A DNA stretch of 43,298 nucleotides from the NCBI GenBank assembly GCA_900318745.1, contig ONMC01000007.1, positions 1 through 43,298 on the forward strand. Direction: 5' to 3'. The notes below the pieces were generated by a model. The model made no database searches. It was given only the letters and a program-made list of their open reading frames with translations, and had not been told where the DNA came from. Below, piece by piece: positions 33,995-41,576 of this stretch; the stretch's first letter is position 1, and every line of letters begins with the position of its first letter. The position numbers and the translations under genes were made by a program. The stretch comes from an uncultured Eubacteriales bacterium. Its GTDB lineage: Bacteria > Bacillota > Clostridia > Christensenellales > CAG-138.

Positions 33995-35644
33995 TTATTC
34001 GTGTTTCCGGTAGTGCACGTGCAGAAGCTCGTGTTCTTTGCCCTTCAGAACGGTCGCGTAAAGCTCGTTCATCAGCGGATTGTCCTGCGAACGCTTGATC
34101 ATCGACACACGGTCGGAACGATACAGACCTTCGCCGCGCTTGCTGCGGTGACGCTGCGAGATGTACGGCTGACCCGCGCCGGAGATGCAGCCGCCGCGGC
34201 ACGCCATGACCTCGACGAGATCGTAATGCGCGTGTCCTTCCCTGATCATTTCGATCACCTTCTGCGCATTGCCGAGTCCGGAGACAACCGCGATATGCAG
34301 TTCGCGATCGCCGAGCGGCACGGTCGCTTCCTTGAGGCAATCCATGCCGCGCACGCCGGTATACTTGATCTGTTCGAGCGAGGTGCGGGTCCCGTCCGTT
34401 GCGATCTTGCGAAGGACCGCTTCGGTCACGCCGCCGGTGACGCCGAAGATGTCGTGGAACATGATGCCCGAGCGCTTGATCATGCGGATCAGTTCCTGCG
34501 TCGTGATGACCTCGTCGGTGTTCGGACCCAGTTCGGTTTTGAACTCGTCGCGCTTCGCCTCGAATTTCTTTGCCGTGCAGGGCATCAGCGCAACGTGATA
34601 ATGGCGCGTTTTGCCTTCGGGCAGCTTATCCTTATAATATTCCTTGATGACCGCGGCAAACATGCCCATCGGCGAACGGCAGGTGGAGATGTTCGGCAGC
34701 AATTCGGGATAGCGCTTTTCCGCAAGCTGGATCCACGCGGGGCAGCAGGAGGTGAACATCGGCAGCACGCCGCCGTTCTGCACGCGGTCGACAAACTCGT
34801 TCGCCTCTTCGATAACGGTCATGTCCGCACCGGTCGCGGTATCGTAAACCTCGTCGAAGCCCATGCGGTGCAGCGCCGCCACGATGCGCCCCATCGCGTT
34901 TTCGTCGTCGCCGAGCCCCAGTTCCCGACCGATGCCGACGCGCACCGCCGGCGCGATCTCGCAGGTGACGAAGGTCTTGGGATCATCCAGCATCTTCCAT
35001 ACGGTGCGGGTATCGTCTCTGACGATGATCGCGCCCGTGGGACAGACCGCCGCGCACTGTCCGCAGTGCACGCACGCGGATTCCAGGATCGGCTGACCGA
35101 ACGCGGTGGTGATGATCGCTTCCGAGCCGCGGTTTGCAAAGTCGATCGCGCCGATGTTCTGGATCTCGTTGCACTCACGCACGCAGTCGCCGCACAGAAT
35201 ACACTTGGACGGATCGCGTACAATGCTGTATGACGAGGTATCCGGCTCTGTCTTTTCCTTATTGTTTTCAAACCGGATCGTATGGATGCCGAACTGCGCC
35301 GCAAGGTCCTGCAGCGTGCAGTTTCCGCTCTTCTGGCAGGTCGTGCAGTCGCGGCAGTGATTGGCAAGCAGCAGCTCGAGGATGTTTCTTCTGTAGCGGA
35401 ACAGGCGGTCCGTGTTGGTTTTGATCTTCATGCCCGCCTTCGGAACGGTGGAGCATGCCGCCATCAGCCGTCCGCGGTCGTCTTCGACCATGCACATCCG
35501 GCATGCGCCGTAAATGGACAGATCGGAATGATAGCAGAACACGGGCAGCTTGATGCCGGTCTTGCTGATCACTTCCAAAAGGTTCCTCTCGTTTTCGATC
35601 CGAACGGGAACGCCGTTGACTTCCATCATGTTTGTGATCTGCAT
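33995..35644 (-). CDS. hydA: [FeFe] hydrogenase catalytic subunit (HydA/HndD type), short internal deletion
   Basis: The 549-aa subunit reduces protons with electrons from ferredoxin and NADH partners. The N-terminus holds a 2Fe-2S cluster (Cys37, 48, 51, 64), a His-ligated 4Fe-4S (His96, Cys100, 103, 109) and two 4Fe-4S (Cys148-158 and Cys191-201). The H-cluster motifs are TSCCP (Cys300-301), MPCTAKKFE (Cys356) and MACRGGCISGAGQP (Cys482 and 486). Spacing from Cys356 to Cys482 is 126, against 144 in C. pasteurianus CpI. The conserved acidic/Gly-rich stretch normally between FHD (396-398) and IFGVTGGV is missing, about 18 residues, in frame. The ATG at 35644 has GAGAGGAG upstream. It follows hydB with no terminator. 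Confidence 0.94.
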   Translation of the reverse strand: MQITNMMEVNGVPVRIENERNLLEVISKTGIKLPVFCYHSDLSIYGACRMCMVEDDRGRLMAACSTVPKAGMKIKTNTDRLFRYRRNILELLLANHCRDCTTCQKSGNCTLQDLAAQFGIHTIRFENNKEKTEPDTSSYSIVRDPSKCILCGDCVRECNEIQNIGAIDFANRGSEAIITTAFGQPILESACVHCGQCAAVCPTGAIIVRDDTRTVWKMLDDPKTFVTCEIAPAVRVGIGRELGLGDDENAMGRIVAALHRMGFDEVYDTATGADMTVIEEANEFVDRVQNGGVLPMFTSCCPAWIQLAEKRYPELLPNISTCRSPMGMFAAVIKEYYKDKLPEGKTRHYHVALMPCTAKKFEAKRDEFKTELGPNTDEVITTQELIRMIKRSGIMFHDIFGVTGGVTEAVLRKIATDGTRTSLEQIKYTGVRGMDCLKEATVPLGDRELHIAVVSGLGNAQKVIEMIREGHAHYDLVEVMACRGGCISGAGQPYISQRHRSKRGEGLYRSDRVSMIKRSQDNPLMNELYATVLKGKEHELLHVHYRKHE

Positions 35645-35647
35645 GGC

Positions 35648-37534
35648 TCAATACTCCTCTCTGACGGCGCCGAACGAGCAGTTCGTTTTGCACGCGCCGC
35701 ACTTGATGCACTTCGATTGATCGATCGTATAGGGGGACTTCAGAACGCCGCTGATCGCATCGACCGGGCAGTTCCTTGCGCATTTCGAGCAGCCGCGGCA
35801 CAGATCGGGATCGATCACGAACCGCTTCAGCTTGCTGCACACATGCGCGCGGCAGCGCTTGTCGCGAACGTGTTCGAGATATTCCTCGCGGAAGTTCTGT
35901 ATCGTGGACACGACCGGCGAAGGCGCGGTCTTTCCGAGTCCGCACAGCGCGGTGTTCGAAACGGTGTCCGCAAGCTCGAGCAGCAGATCGATGTCCTCTT
36001 CGGTGCCGTTGCCCGCCGTGATCCGCTCGAGGATCTCCAGCATGCGCCGCGTGCCTTCGCGGCACGGCACGCATTTGCCGCAGGATTCGTTCTGCGTGAA
36101 GTTCATGAAGAAGCGCGCCACCTCCACCATGCACGTATGCTCGTCCATGACGACGAGACCGCCGGAGCCGATCATTGCGCCGACCTTTTTCAGCGAATCG
36201 AAGTCGAGCGGGATATCCAGATCCTTTTCGGTGAGGCATCCGCCGGAAGGTCCGCCGATCTGAACCGCTTTGAACGCGGCGCCGTCGCGCATGCCGCCGC
36301 CGATGTCGAAGATGACCTCGCGCAGCGTCGTGCCCATCGGAACCTCGATCAGACCCGTGTTGTTGATCTTGCCGGTCAGCGCAAACGCCTTCGTGCCCGG
36401 GCTGTTTTCCGGACCGACGGAACGATACCACGCCGCGCCGCGGTTGATGATCATCGGCACGTTTGCGTAGGTCTCGACGTTATTGAGGTTGGTCGGCATG
36501 TCGAACAGACCGTGTTCGACCGTGCGCGGCGGCTTGACGCGCGGCATGCCGCGCTTGCCCTCGATGGACGCCGTCAGCGCCGAACCTTCGCCGCAGACGA
36601 ACGCGCCCGCGCCGCGGTTGATGTGGATCGAAAAGCGCTTGTCCGTGCCGAGAATGTTTTCGCCCAGAATGCCGTATTCCTCCGCCTGCGCGATCGCCGT
36701 CTGAAGGCGTTCGACCGCCAGCGGGTACTCTGCGCGTACGTAGATGTAACCTTCGGACGAACCGATCGCGAGACCCGCGATGATCATGCCTTCGATGAGA
36801 CGGTGCGGGTCGCCCTCCATGATGGAGCGATCCATGAACGCGCCGGGATCGCCCTCGTCGCCGTTGCACACGATGTACTTCGGGTTCGCCTTCTGTCTTG
36901 CGCAGGACGCCCACTTCTCGCCCGTATGGAATCCGCCGCCGCCTCTGCCGCGCAGATTGGATTCGGAAACCTCGCGGATGATGTCGTCCGGGCTCAGCTC
37001 GAACAGGCATTTTTCCAGCGCGCTGTAGCCGTCCAGCGCGAGATATTCGCGGATGGAGCCGGCGTTGATGTGACCGCACGATTCGAGCACCATGCGGGTC
37101 TGCTTTTTATAGAAGGGGATGTCCTCCTGCTTTTTGATGACTTCGCCCTCTTTTTTATAGCCGAGACGCTCGATGAAGCGACCGTTTTCGATCGTTTCGC
37201 CGACGATCTCCTCACAGTCGGACAGCTTGACCTTCGTATACAGCCATCCGTTCGGCTCAATGCGCACGAGCGGACCCATTTCGCAGAAACCGTGGCAGCC
37301 GCTCTTTTTGATGCCGACGACGTCGCCGTGCGGCTCTTCCGCAAGCTCGACCTCCGCCGGAATGCCTCTCTCGTTCAGAAGCTCCTGCAGTCTTGCATAA
37401 ATGTCGAGAGAACCGCCCGCAACACAGCCCGTGCCGCCGCAGACGAGGATCTTTGTTTTTTCCGCGGCAAACGCCTGCTTGCACGCATTGCGCAGCGCGG
37501 CGAGTTCGCTTCTCGATTGCAGCTTATGCGTCAT
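35648..37534 (-). CDS. hydB: NADH-binding NuoF-like hydrogenase subunit (HydB/HndC)
   Basis: The 628-aa subunit carries NAD(H) and FMN and passes electrons to HydA. Domains in order are a thioredoxin-like 2Fe-2S module (CGGTGC near 33-37 and SGCHGFC near 79-84), the FMN/NADH core (LRGRGGGGFHTG, VCNGDEGDPGAFMDR, NRGAGAFVCGEGSALTAS), the NuoF 4Fe-4S motif (ESCGKCVPCREG), and a C-terminal 2x4Fe-4S ferredoxin (CRGCSKCARNCP and CIKCGACKTNCS). This is the layout of electron-bifurcating trimeric hydrogenases. The ATG at 37534 overlaps the hydC end by 11 bp. No separate HndB-like gene is present. Confidence 0.95.
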   Translation of the reverse strand: MTHKLQSRSELAALRNACKQAFAAEKTKILVCGGTGCVAGGSLDIYARLQELLNERGIPAEVELAEEPHGDVVGIKKSGCHGFCEMGPLVRIEPNGWLYTKVKLSDCEEIVGETIENGRFIERLGYKKEGEVIKKQEDIPFYKKQTRMVLESCGHINAGSIREYLALDGYSALEKCLFELSPDDIIREVSESNLRGRGGGGFHTGEKWASCARQKANPKYIVCNGDEGDPGAFMDRSIMEGDPHRLIEGMIIAGLAIGSSEGYIYVRAEYPLAVERLQTAIAQAEEYGILGENILGTDKRFSIHINRGAGAFVCGEGSALTASIEGKRGMPRVKPPRTVEHGLFDMPTNLNNVETYANVPMIINRGAAWYRSVGPENSPGTKAFALTGKINNTGLIEVPMGTTLREVIFDIGGGMRDGAAFKAVQIGGPSGGCLTEKDLDIPLDFDSLKKVGAMIGSGGLVVMDEHTCMVEVARFFMNFTQNESCGKCVPCREGTRRMLEILERITAGNGTEEDIDLLLELADTVSNTALCGLGKTAPSPVVSTIQNFREEYLEHVRDKRCRAHVCSKLKRFVIDPDLCRGCSKCARNCPVDAISGVLKSPYTIDQSKCIKCGACKTNCSFGAVREEY

Positions 37535-38027
37535 GTCCGGATCCCTCCTTTTCGATTTCCGATTTCAGCTCGGAAAGCAGTTCATCCGCCTTTTCGGGCG
37601 TCATGGCGGGATAGACCTTGCCGTTGACGGTCATGACGGGCGCCAGTCCGCATGCGCCGAGGCAGGAGACCGTTTCCACGGTGAAGTTCAGATCGTCCGT
37701 GGTCTTCTTCTCTTCGGACAGCCCGAGCGTTTCGCGCAGGCGGTTTAAGATCGGAAGCGAGTTGCGCACGTGACATGCCGTCCCGTCGCAGCAGCGGATG
37801 ACGTACTTTCCCTTCGGCTCCAGAGAGAAATTTTCATAGAACGTCGCAACGCCGTACAGGCGCGCTTCGCCGACGCCGATCGCGCTTGCCACATACGGAA
37901 ATACCTCGCGCGGCAGATAGTGAAACACTTCCTGAATGTCCTGCAGGATCGCGATGGTCGAACGTTCGTCCCGCGGGCGGCGGGAGAGGATCTCGTCGAT
38001 CACCTTGAAATCGATGGTGTTGGCCAT
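37524..38027 (-). CDS. hydC: NuoE-like 2Fe-2S hydrogenase subunit (HydC/HndA)
   Basis: The 167-aa subunit of the NuoE family has an N-terminal helical part (AILQDIQEVFHYLP, VGEARLYGVATFYENF) and a thioredoxin-like 2Fe-2S domain with ligands in CDGTACHV and SCLGACGLAP. It completes the HydC-HydB-HydA set. In Thermotoga, Moorella and related anaerobes that trimer couples NADH and reduced ferredoxin oxidation to H2 formation, or the reverse. The ATG at 38027 follows CAAGGAGGAACC. It is the first gene of the operon, with a sigma-A promoter at 38164-38192 and a leader of roughly 130 nt. Confidence 0.95.
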   Translation of the reverse strand: MANTIDFKVIDEILSRRPRDERSTIAILQDIQEVFHYLPREVFPYVASAIGVGEARLYGVATFYENFSLEPKGKYVIRCCDGTACHVRNSLPILNRLRETLGLSEEKKTTDDLNFTVETVSCLGACGLAPVMTVNGKVYPAMTPEKADELLSELKSEIEKEGSGHDA

Positions 38028-38163
38028 GGTTCCTCCTTGTTATCCTTTTGTATGATCTGAATCTTTCGGTTCCGCGGCAATGAAACGCGCCGGAAACGAT
38101 CAAGAAAGCATTCCGTCCGGGATGAAGGTCAAAACAGCGGAACGTTCTTGAAATAACTGTAAC

Positions 38164-38192
38164 AGTATATCAGAATCGATCGTCATTGGCAA
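38164..38192 (-). promoter_or_regulatory. Promoter of the hydrogenase operon
   Basis: On the minus strand TTGCCA (38192-38187) and TATACT (38169-38164) are 17 bp apart. The ~130-nt leader to hydC (38028-38157) shows no riboswitch or Rex-type palindrome that I can recognise. Confidence 0.75.
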
Positions 38193-38279
38193 TAACGGCG
38201 GAAAAACACGTCCCGGATTCCCTGTTGAAAACTTCCGCCGGCAGGGCACATATCGCGGTTTTTTGAAAAAACGGATCGA

Positions 38280-38300
38280 TTGTTGGACATTTGTTGGACA
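38280..38300 (+). promoter_or_regulatory. Tandem TTGTTGGACA regulatory site, copy 1
   Basis: Two TTGTTGGACA units start 11 bp apart. The same 21 bp occurs at 41452-41472. The second unit supplies a -35-like TTGGAC (38294-38299), 16 bp from TAGATT (38316-38321), ahead of the lipoprotein gene. The hydrogenase promoter lies about 90 bp away on the other strand. Confidence 0.6.
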
Positions 38301-38367
38301 CGATGCCGCAAACTGTAGATTTGCAGCGATGCGCTGCCACTTATACAAAGGATTCAGGTGGATCATC

Positions 38368-39975
38368 ATGAAAAAATGGATTGCTTTCGGTATCGCGCTT
38401 TTGCTGGTACTGTCCCTTTTGACTGCCTGCACGGGCGGCGAGCCGATCCCGTCCGGGCCGGATTCGCAGCCCACGGAGGACGCCGCGGTTACGCCCGCGC
38501 CCGCAGAGGACGAGGAGGACGCGGAGATCGACGTCGATCCCTCCGAGTGGGAAACGGCGGACACGCCCGCGCTGACCGAAGAAGCGCTCGCGCTCTTTCA
38601 AAAGGCGTTCACGGGTCTTTTGGGCGTGAACTACGTTCCCGTCGCGTACCTCGGCAGACAGGTCGTGACCGGAACCGTGCACACGTTCCTGACGAGAGCG
38701 ACCGTGGTTTACCCCGGCGCGCGCGAAACCTTCGCGCTGGTTTTCCTGTATGAAGAACGCGACGGCGACGTCCGCATCATCGACATCTGCCGTTCCGCCG
38801 TTCAGACCGGCATCGCCGCAGAATCGACGCCCGTCGTTCCCGATCCGGAAACCGGGTATTCGTTCGTCTGGCTGGACATGAACGCGCAGGGCGAGTTCTC
38901 CGTGCGGCAGGTCGTTGAGTTCGACGCCGAACGGAACCCGCCGGGCGAACCGATCGAAACACCGACGCCGAAACCCACGGACACCCCGGCGCCGACCGCG
39001 ACCCCAGTTCCGACCGCAACCCCGGTCCCGACCGCGACCCCGGTCCCGACCGCGACGCCGGAATCCACGGCGACGCCGAAGCCGACCGAAGCGCCGACTG
39101 CGGCGCCGACTGCGGAACCGACCGCGGCACCGACTGCGGAACCGACCGCGGCGCCGACCGCGGAACCGACTGCGGCGCCGACTGCGGCGCCGACTGCGGC
39201 ACCGACCGCGGCACCGACCGCGGCACCGACTGCGGAACCGACTGCGGCACCGACCGAGGAGCCGACCGAGGAACCGACTGCGGAACCGACCGCGGAACCG
39301 ACCGAGGAACCGACCGAGGAACCGACTGCGGAACCGACCGAGGAACCGACCGCCGAGCCGACCGAGGAACCGACCGAAGAGCCGACCGAGGAGCCGACCG
39401 CCGCGCCCACGGAGGAAGCGACAGGCGCATGGGTCAGACCCAAGACCCCGGAGATCGCCTCGAAGCTGCAGAAGCTGTTCAAAAAGATTTCGGACACGAC
39501 CGTCGGCGTCAAATACACGCCGGTCGCCTATATCGGCAGTCAGAAGGTCAACGGAACGAATCACGCGTTCCTGTGCGAAACCTCGATCGCGGCGCCCGAT
39601 TCGCAGGATCTGTATGCGATCGTTCTGCTTCACGAGGATCTTGATAAAAAGGTGACGCTTACCGACGTCATCATGTCCGGCGTGCGCACCTATACCGATC
39701 TGCCGATGGGCGGATGGTCCCGGGCGGAATCGCCCGTCGTAACGAAGGAGCTCTCCGCCGAACTCGATGCGGCGCTTTCGGAGGTCCTCGGGGCAAGCTT
39801 TGCGCCGGTCGCACTGCTTTCGACGCAGTCCGCATCGGGCATGCAGTACTGCATCTTCTGCGAATCCGGCACGGTCACCGCGGATCCGCAGGCGGGCTAT
39901 GCGTTCGTCTATCTGTATGAGGATACGGACGGCGCGGCGCATATCAGCAGCATCCTCGATTTTGCGGGAAACTGA
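38368..39975 (+). CDS. Lipoprotein with three cystatin-like repeats and a long Pro/Thr linker
   Basis: The 535-aa lipoprotein has lipobox LTAC (Cys21). It has one repeat domain (~66-145), a low-complexity EPTAAPT-type linker (~190-350), then two further repeat domains (~355-445 and ~455-535). Each repeat has the core VxYxPVAxLxxQxxxG followed by a hydrophobic strand and an aspartate-rich LYEDxDG end. The central motif reads QVVTG (98-102), QKVNG (392-396) and QSASG (487-491). These resemble the QxVxG loop by which cystatins enter papain-like proteases, and the strand after it is also cystatin-like. No such annotation is certain: the domain may be an unnamed fold. The start at 38368 follows CAGGTGG. 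The gene diverges from the hydrogenase operon and ends in a terminator. Confidence 0.85.
   Translation: MKKWIAFGIALLLVLSLLTACTGGEPIPSGPDSQPTEDAAVTPAPAEDEEDAEIDVDPSEWETADTPALTEEALALFQKAFTGLLGVNYVPVAYLGRQVVTGTVHTFLTRATVVYPGARETFALVFLYEERDGDVRIIDICRSAVQTGIAAESTPVVPDPETGYSFVWLDMNAQGEFSVRQVVEFDAERNPPGEPIETPTPKPTDTPAPTATPVPTATPVPTATPVPTATPESTATPKPTEAPTAAPTAEPTAAPTAEPTAAPTAEPTAAPTAAPTAAPTAAPTAAPTAEPTAAPTEEPTEEPTAEPTAEPTEEPTEEPTAEPTEEPTAEPTEEPTEEPTEEPTAAPTEEATGAWVRPKTPEIASKLQKLFKKISDTTVGVKYTPVAYIGSQKVNGTNHAFLCETSIAAPDSQDLYAIVLLHEDLDKKVTLTDVIMSGVRTYTDLPMGGWSRAESPVVTKELSAELDAALSEVLGASFAPVALLSTQSASGMQYCIFCESGTVTADPQAGYAFVYLYEDTDGAAHISSILDFAGN
38953..39420 (+). repeat. Low-complexity tandem repeat encoding Pro/Thr/Glu/Ala linker
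   Basis: About 470 bp of short in-frame units (GCGCCGACTGCG- and GAACCGACCGAG-type) encode alternating PT, AAPT and EEPT. It is likely to vary in length between strains and to be assembly-sensitive. Confidence 0.9.
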
Positions 39976-40049
39976 TCCGCTTTTCGGACGTCACCGCAGA
40001 ATCCCGTATTACCGTAACGCGATCTTTCCTTAAGAGGTGTGTGGAGAAA

Positions 40050-40082
40050 CAGCAGATACGGCTTGCCGGTCTGCTGTTTTTT
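40050..40082 (+). terminator. Intrinsic terminator of the cystatin-like lipoprotein gene
   Basis: CAGCAGA (40050-40056) pairs with TCTGCTG (40070-40076), with inner pairing, followed by six Ts. Confidence 0.88.
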
Positions 40083-40110
40083 CGTGCCCGGCGTTTCCGT
40101 TTTTTTTTCT

Positions 40111-40138
40111 TTGAAAACCCGCGAACGTATGCTATACT
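40111..40138 (+). promoter_or_regulatory. Promoter of the histidine kinase gene
   Basis: TTGAAA (40111-40116) and TATACT (40133-40138) are 16 bp apart, 30 bp upstream of the ATG. Confidence 0.7.
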
Positions 40139-40168
40139 GCCCGTATAAGGAACCGGACGGAGGATCCT

Positions 40169-41422
40169 ATGAAAGACGTCACATCCGAAATCAATCTGAT
40201 CGCGCTGCTCCCGCTGATCCTGGAACTTCTCGGGCTTGCTCTCGTCACGCTGATCGATCCGTACCTCGAAAAGAAGCAGCGGGTGCGGCTTCTGCTGAAC
40301 GCGGTGCTGATCGCATCGCTGATTGCGGAAAACATCGTCAGCGATCACCTGATCGTTCACGGAGATGTGCCGCCCGCAAGAACGCTCCTTGCGATTTACG
40401 GTTACACCGTCCGTCCGCTTGTGCTGCTGCTGTTCTGCAGCATCGTCGCGCCGGATAAAAAGCACACGATCGCCTGGGTCCTGTTCGGCGTGAACGCAGC
40501 CGTCAACGCGACCGCGCTGTTTTCGGGCATCTGCTTCTGGATCGAGAACAACCGGTATCACCGCGGACCTTTGGGGTATTGCTGCCATATCGTCAGCGCG
40601 GTCATTCTGCTGTATATTCTGTATCTCACGTTCACCGCACAGGAGAAAAAGGACCGGATCCGGCTCATCATTCCGATATTCAATGTCGTCCTGGTATTCG
40701 GCGCCGCCGTGATGGACACGTTCGTTGCGCATACGCAGAGCGGCATCACGTTCCTTTCGATCGCCATGGTGACGAGCGCGCTGTTCTTCTATATCTGGCT
40801 GCATCTGAAATTCGTGCACGACCACGAAAGAGCATTGGAGGCGGAAAACCGCATCCGCATCATGATGAGCCGGATCCAGCCGCACTTTCTGTTCAATACG
40901 CTGTCGTCCATTCAGGCGCTGTGCCGCATCGATCCGGAGCGGGCGTTCGACGTAACGGAGAAGTTCGGCAGTTACCTTCGGAGCAACATCGATTCGCTCG
41001 ATCAGCCGGCGCTGATCCCCTTTGCAAAGGAGCTCGAGCACACGCGCGTCTATTCCGAGATCGAAATGATCCGGTTTCCGAACGTGCGCGTCGAATACGA
41101 TGTGTCGGACGCGGGGTTTTCCGTGCCTGCGCTGACGGTGCAGCCGCTTGTGGAAAACGCGATCCGTCACGGCGTGCGCATTCGCAGGGAGGGGATCGTC
41201 ACCGTTTCTTCGCGCAGCACCGAGCGGTTCCATGAGATCGTCATTTGCGACAACGGCAAAGGATTCGATCCCGAAGCCGTCACGGCGGCGGGCGGCACGC
41301 ACATCGGCATTCGCAACGTGCGCGAGCGCATCGAAAAAATGTGCGGCGGCACCTTGACGGTCGAAAGCGGTTCGGATGCGGGAACGACCGTCACGATCCG
41401 CATCCCGCTGAACCGGACATAA
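40169..41422 (+). CDS. LytS-type sensor histidine kinase
   Basis: This 417-aa membrane kinase has about seven hydrophobic segments in residues 8-220. The His_kinase module follows, with the phospho-acceptor in SRIQPHFLFNTLSSIQAL (~230-247). The ATPase domain has VQPLVENAIRHGV (N box), ICDNGKGFD (G1) and GGTHIGIRNVRERI (G2). Kinases of this class normally pair with LytTR-type response regulators, which bind short direct repeats. No regulator gene lies next to it. The start at 40169 follows GGAGGATCCT. A copy of the tandem TTGTTGGACA site lies 30 bp past its stop, ahead of the STAS fusion gene. The signal it senses is unknown. Confidence 0.92.
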   Translation: MKDVTSEINLIALLPLILELLGLALVTLIDPYLEKKQRVRLLLNAVLIASLIAENIVSDHLIVHGDVPPARTLLAIYGYTVRPLVLLLFCSIVAPDKKHTIAWVLFGVNAAVNATALFSGICFWIENNRYHRGPLGYCCHIVSAVILLYILYLTFTAQEKKDRIRLIIPIFNVVLVFGAAVMDTFVAHTQSGITFLSIAMVTSALFFYIWLHLKFVHDHERALEAENRIRIMMSRIQPHFLFNTLSSIQALCRIDPERAFDVTEKFGSYLRSNIDSLDQPALIPFAKELEHTRVYSEIEMIRFPNVRVEYDVSDAGFSVPALTVQPLVENAIRHGVRIRREGIVTVSSRSTERFHEIVICDNGKGFDPEAVTAAGGTHIGIRNVRERIEKMCGGTLTVESGSDAGTTVTIRIPLNRT

Positions 41423-41451
41423 GCGATCCGATCGCCTGACGGGCGGTCGGT

Positions 41452-41472
41452 TTGTTGGACATTTGTTGGACA
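41452..41472 (+). promoter_or_regulatory. Tandem TTGTTGGACA regulatory site, copy 2
   Basis: Two TTGTTGGACA units start 11 bp apart, identical over 21 bp to 38280-38300. The second unit contains TTGGAC (41466-41471), and TATGAG follows about 15 bp later (41487-41492), so it probably overlaps a promoter for the gene at 41577. Confidence 0.6.
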
Positions 41473-41576
41473 AAGCGTGGTAATCATATGAGATGGAGTA
41501 AATGGATCGGCGTCTTCGCAAAGGCGGCGATCGCCCCGTTGTTCGGAACAAAACAAAAAACGACAGGAGAGAGTTT

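Noticed and set aside
35282..37627. A 781-codon plus-strand open frame opposite hydB and hydC, plus similar long antisense frames at 17606-19423 (minus), 14507-16243 (plus) and 39944-41773 (minus).
   Set aside because: They lie opposite well-recognised genes, are rich in Arg, Ala, Asp and His as expected of GC-rich antisense frames, match no family I know and have no ribosome binding sites.
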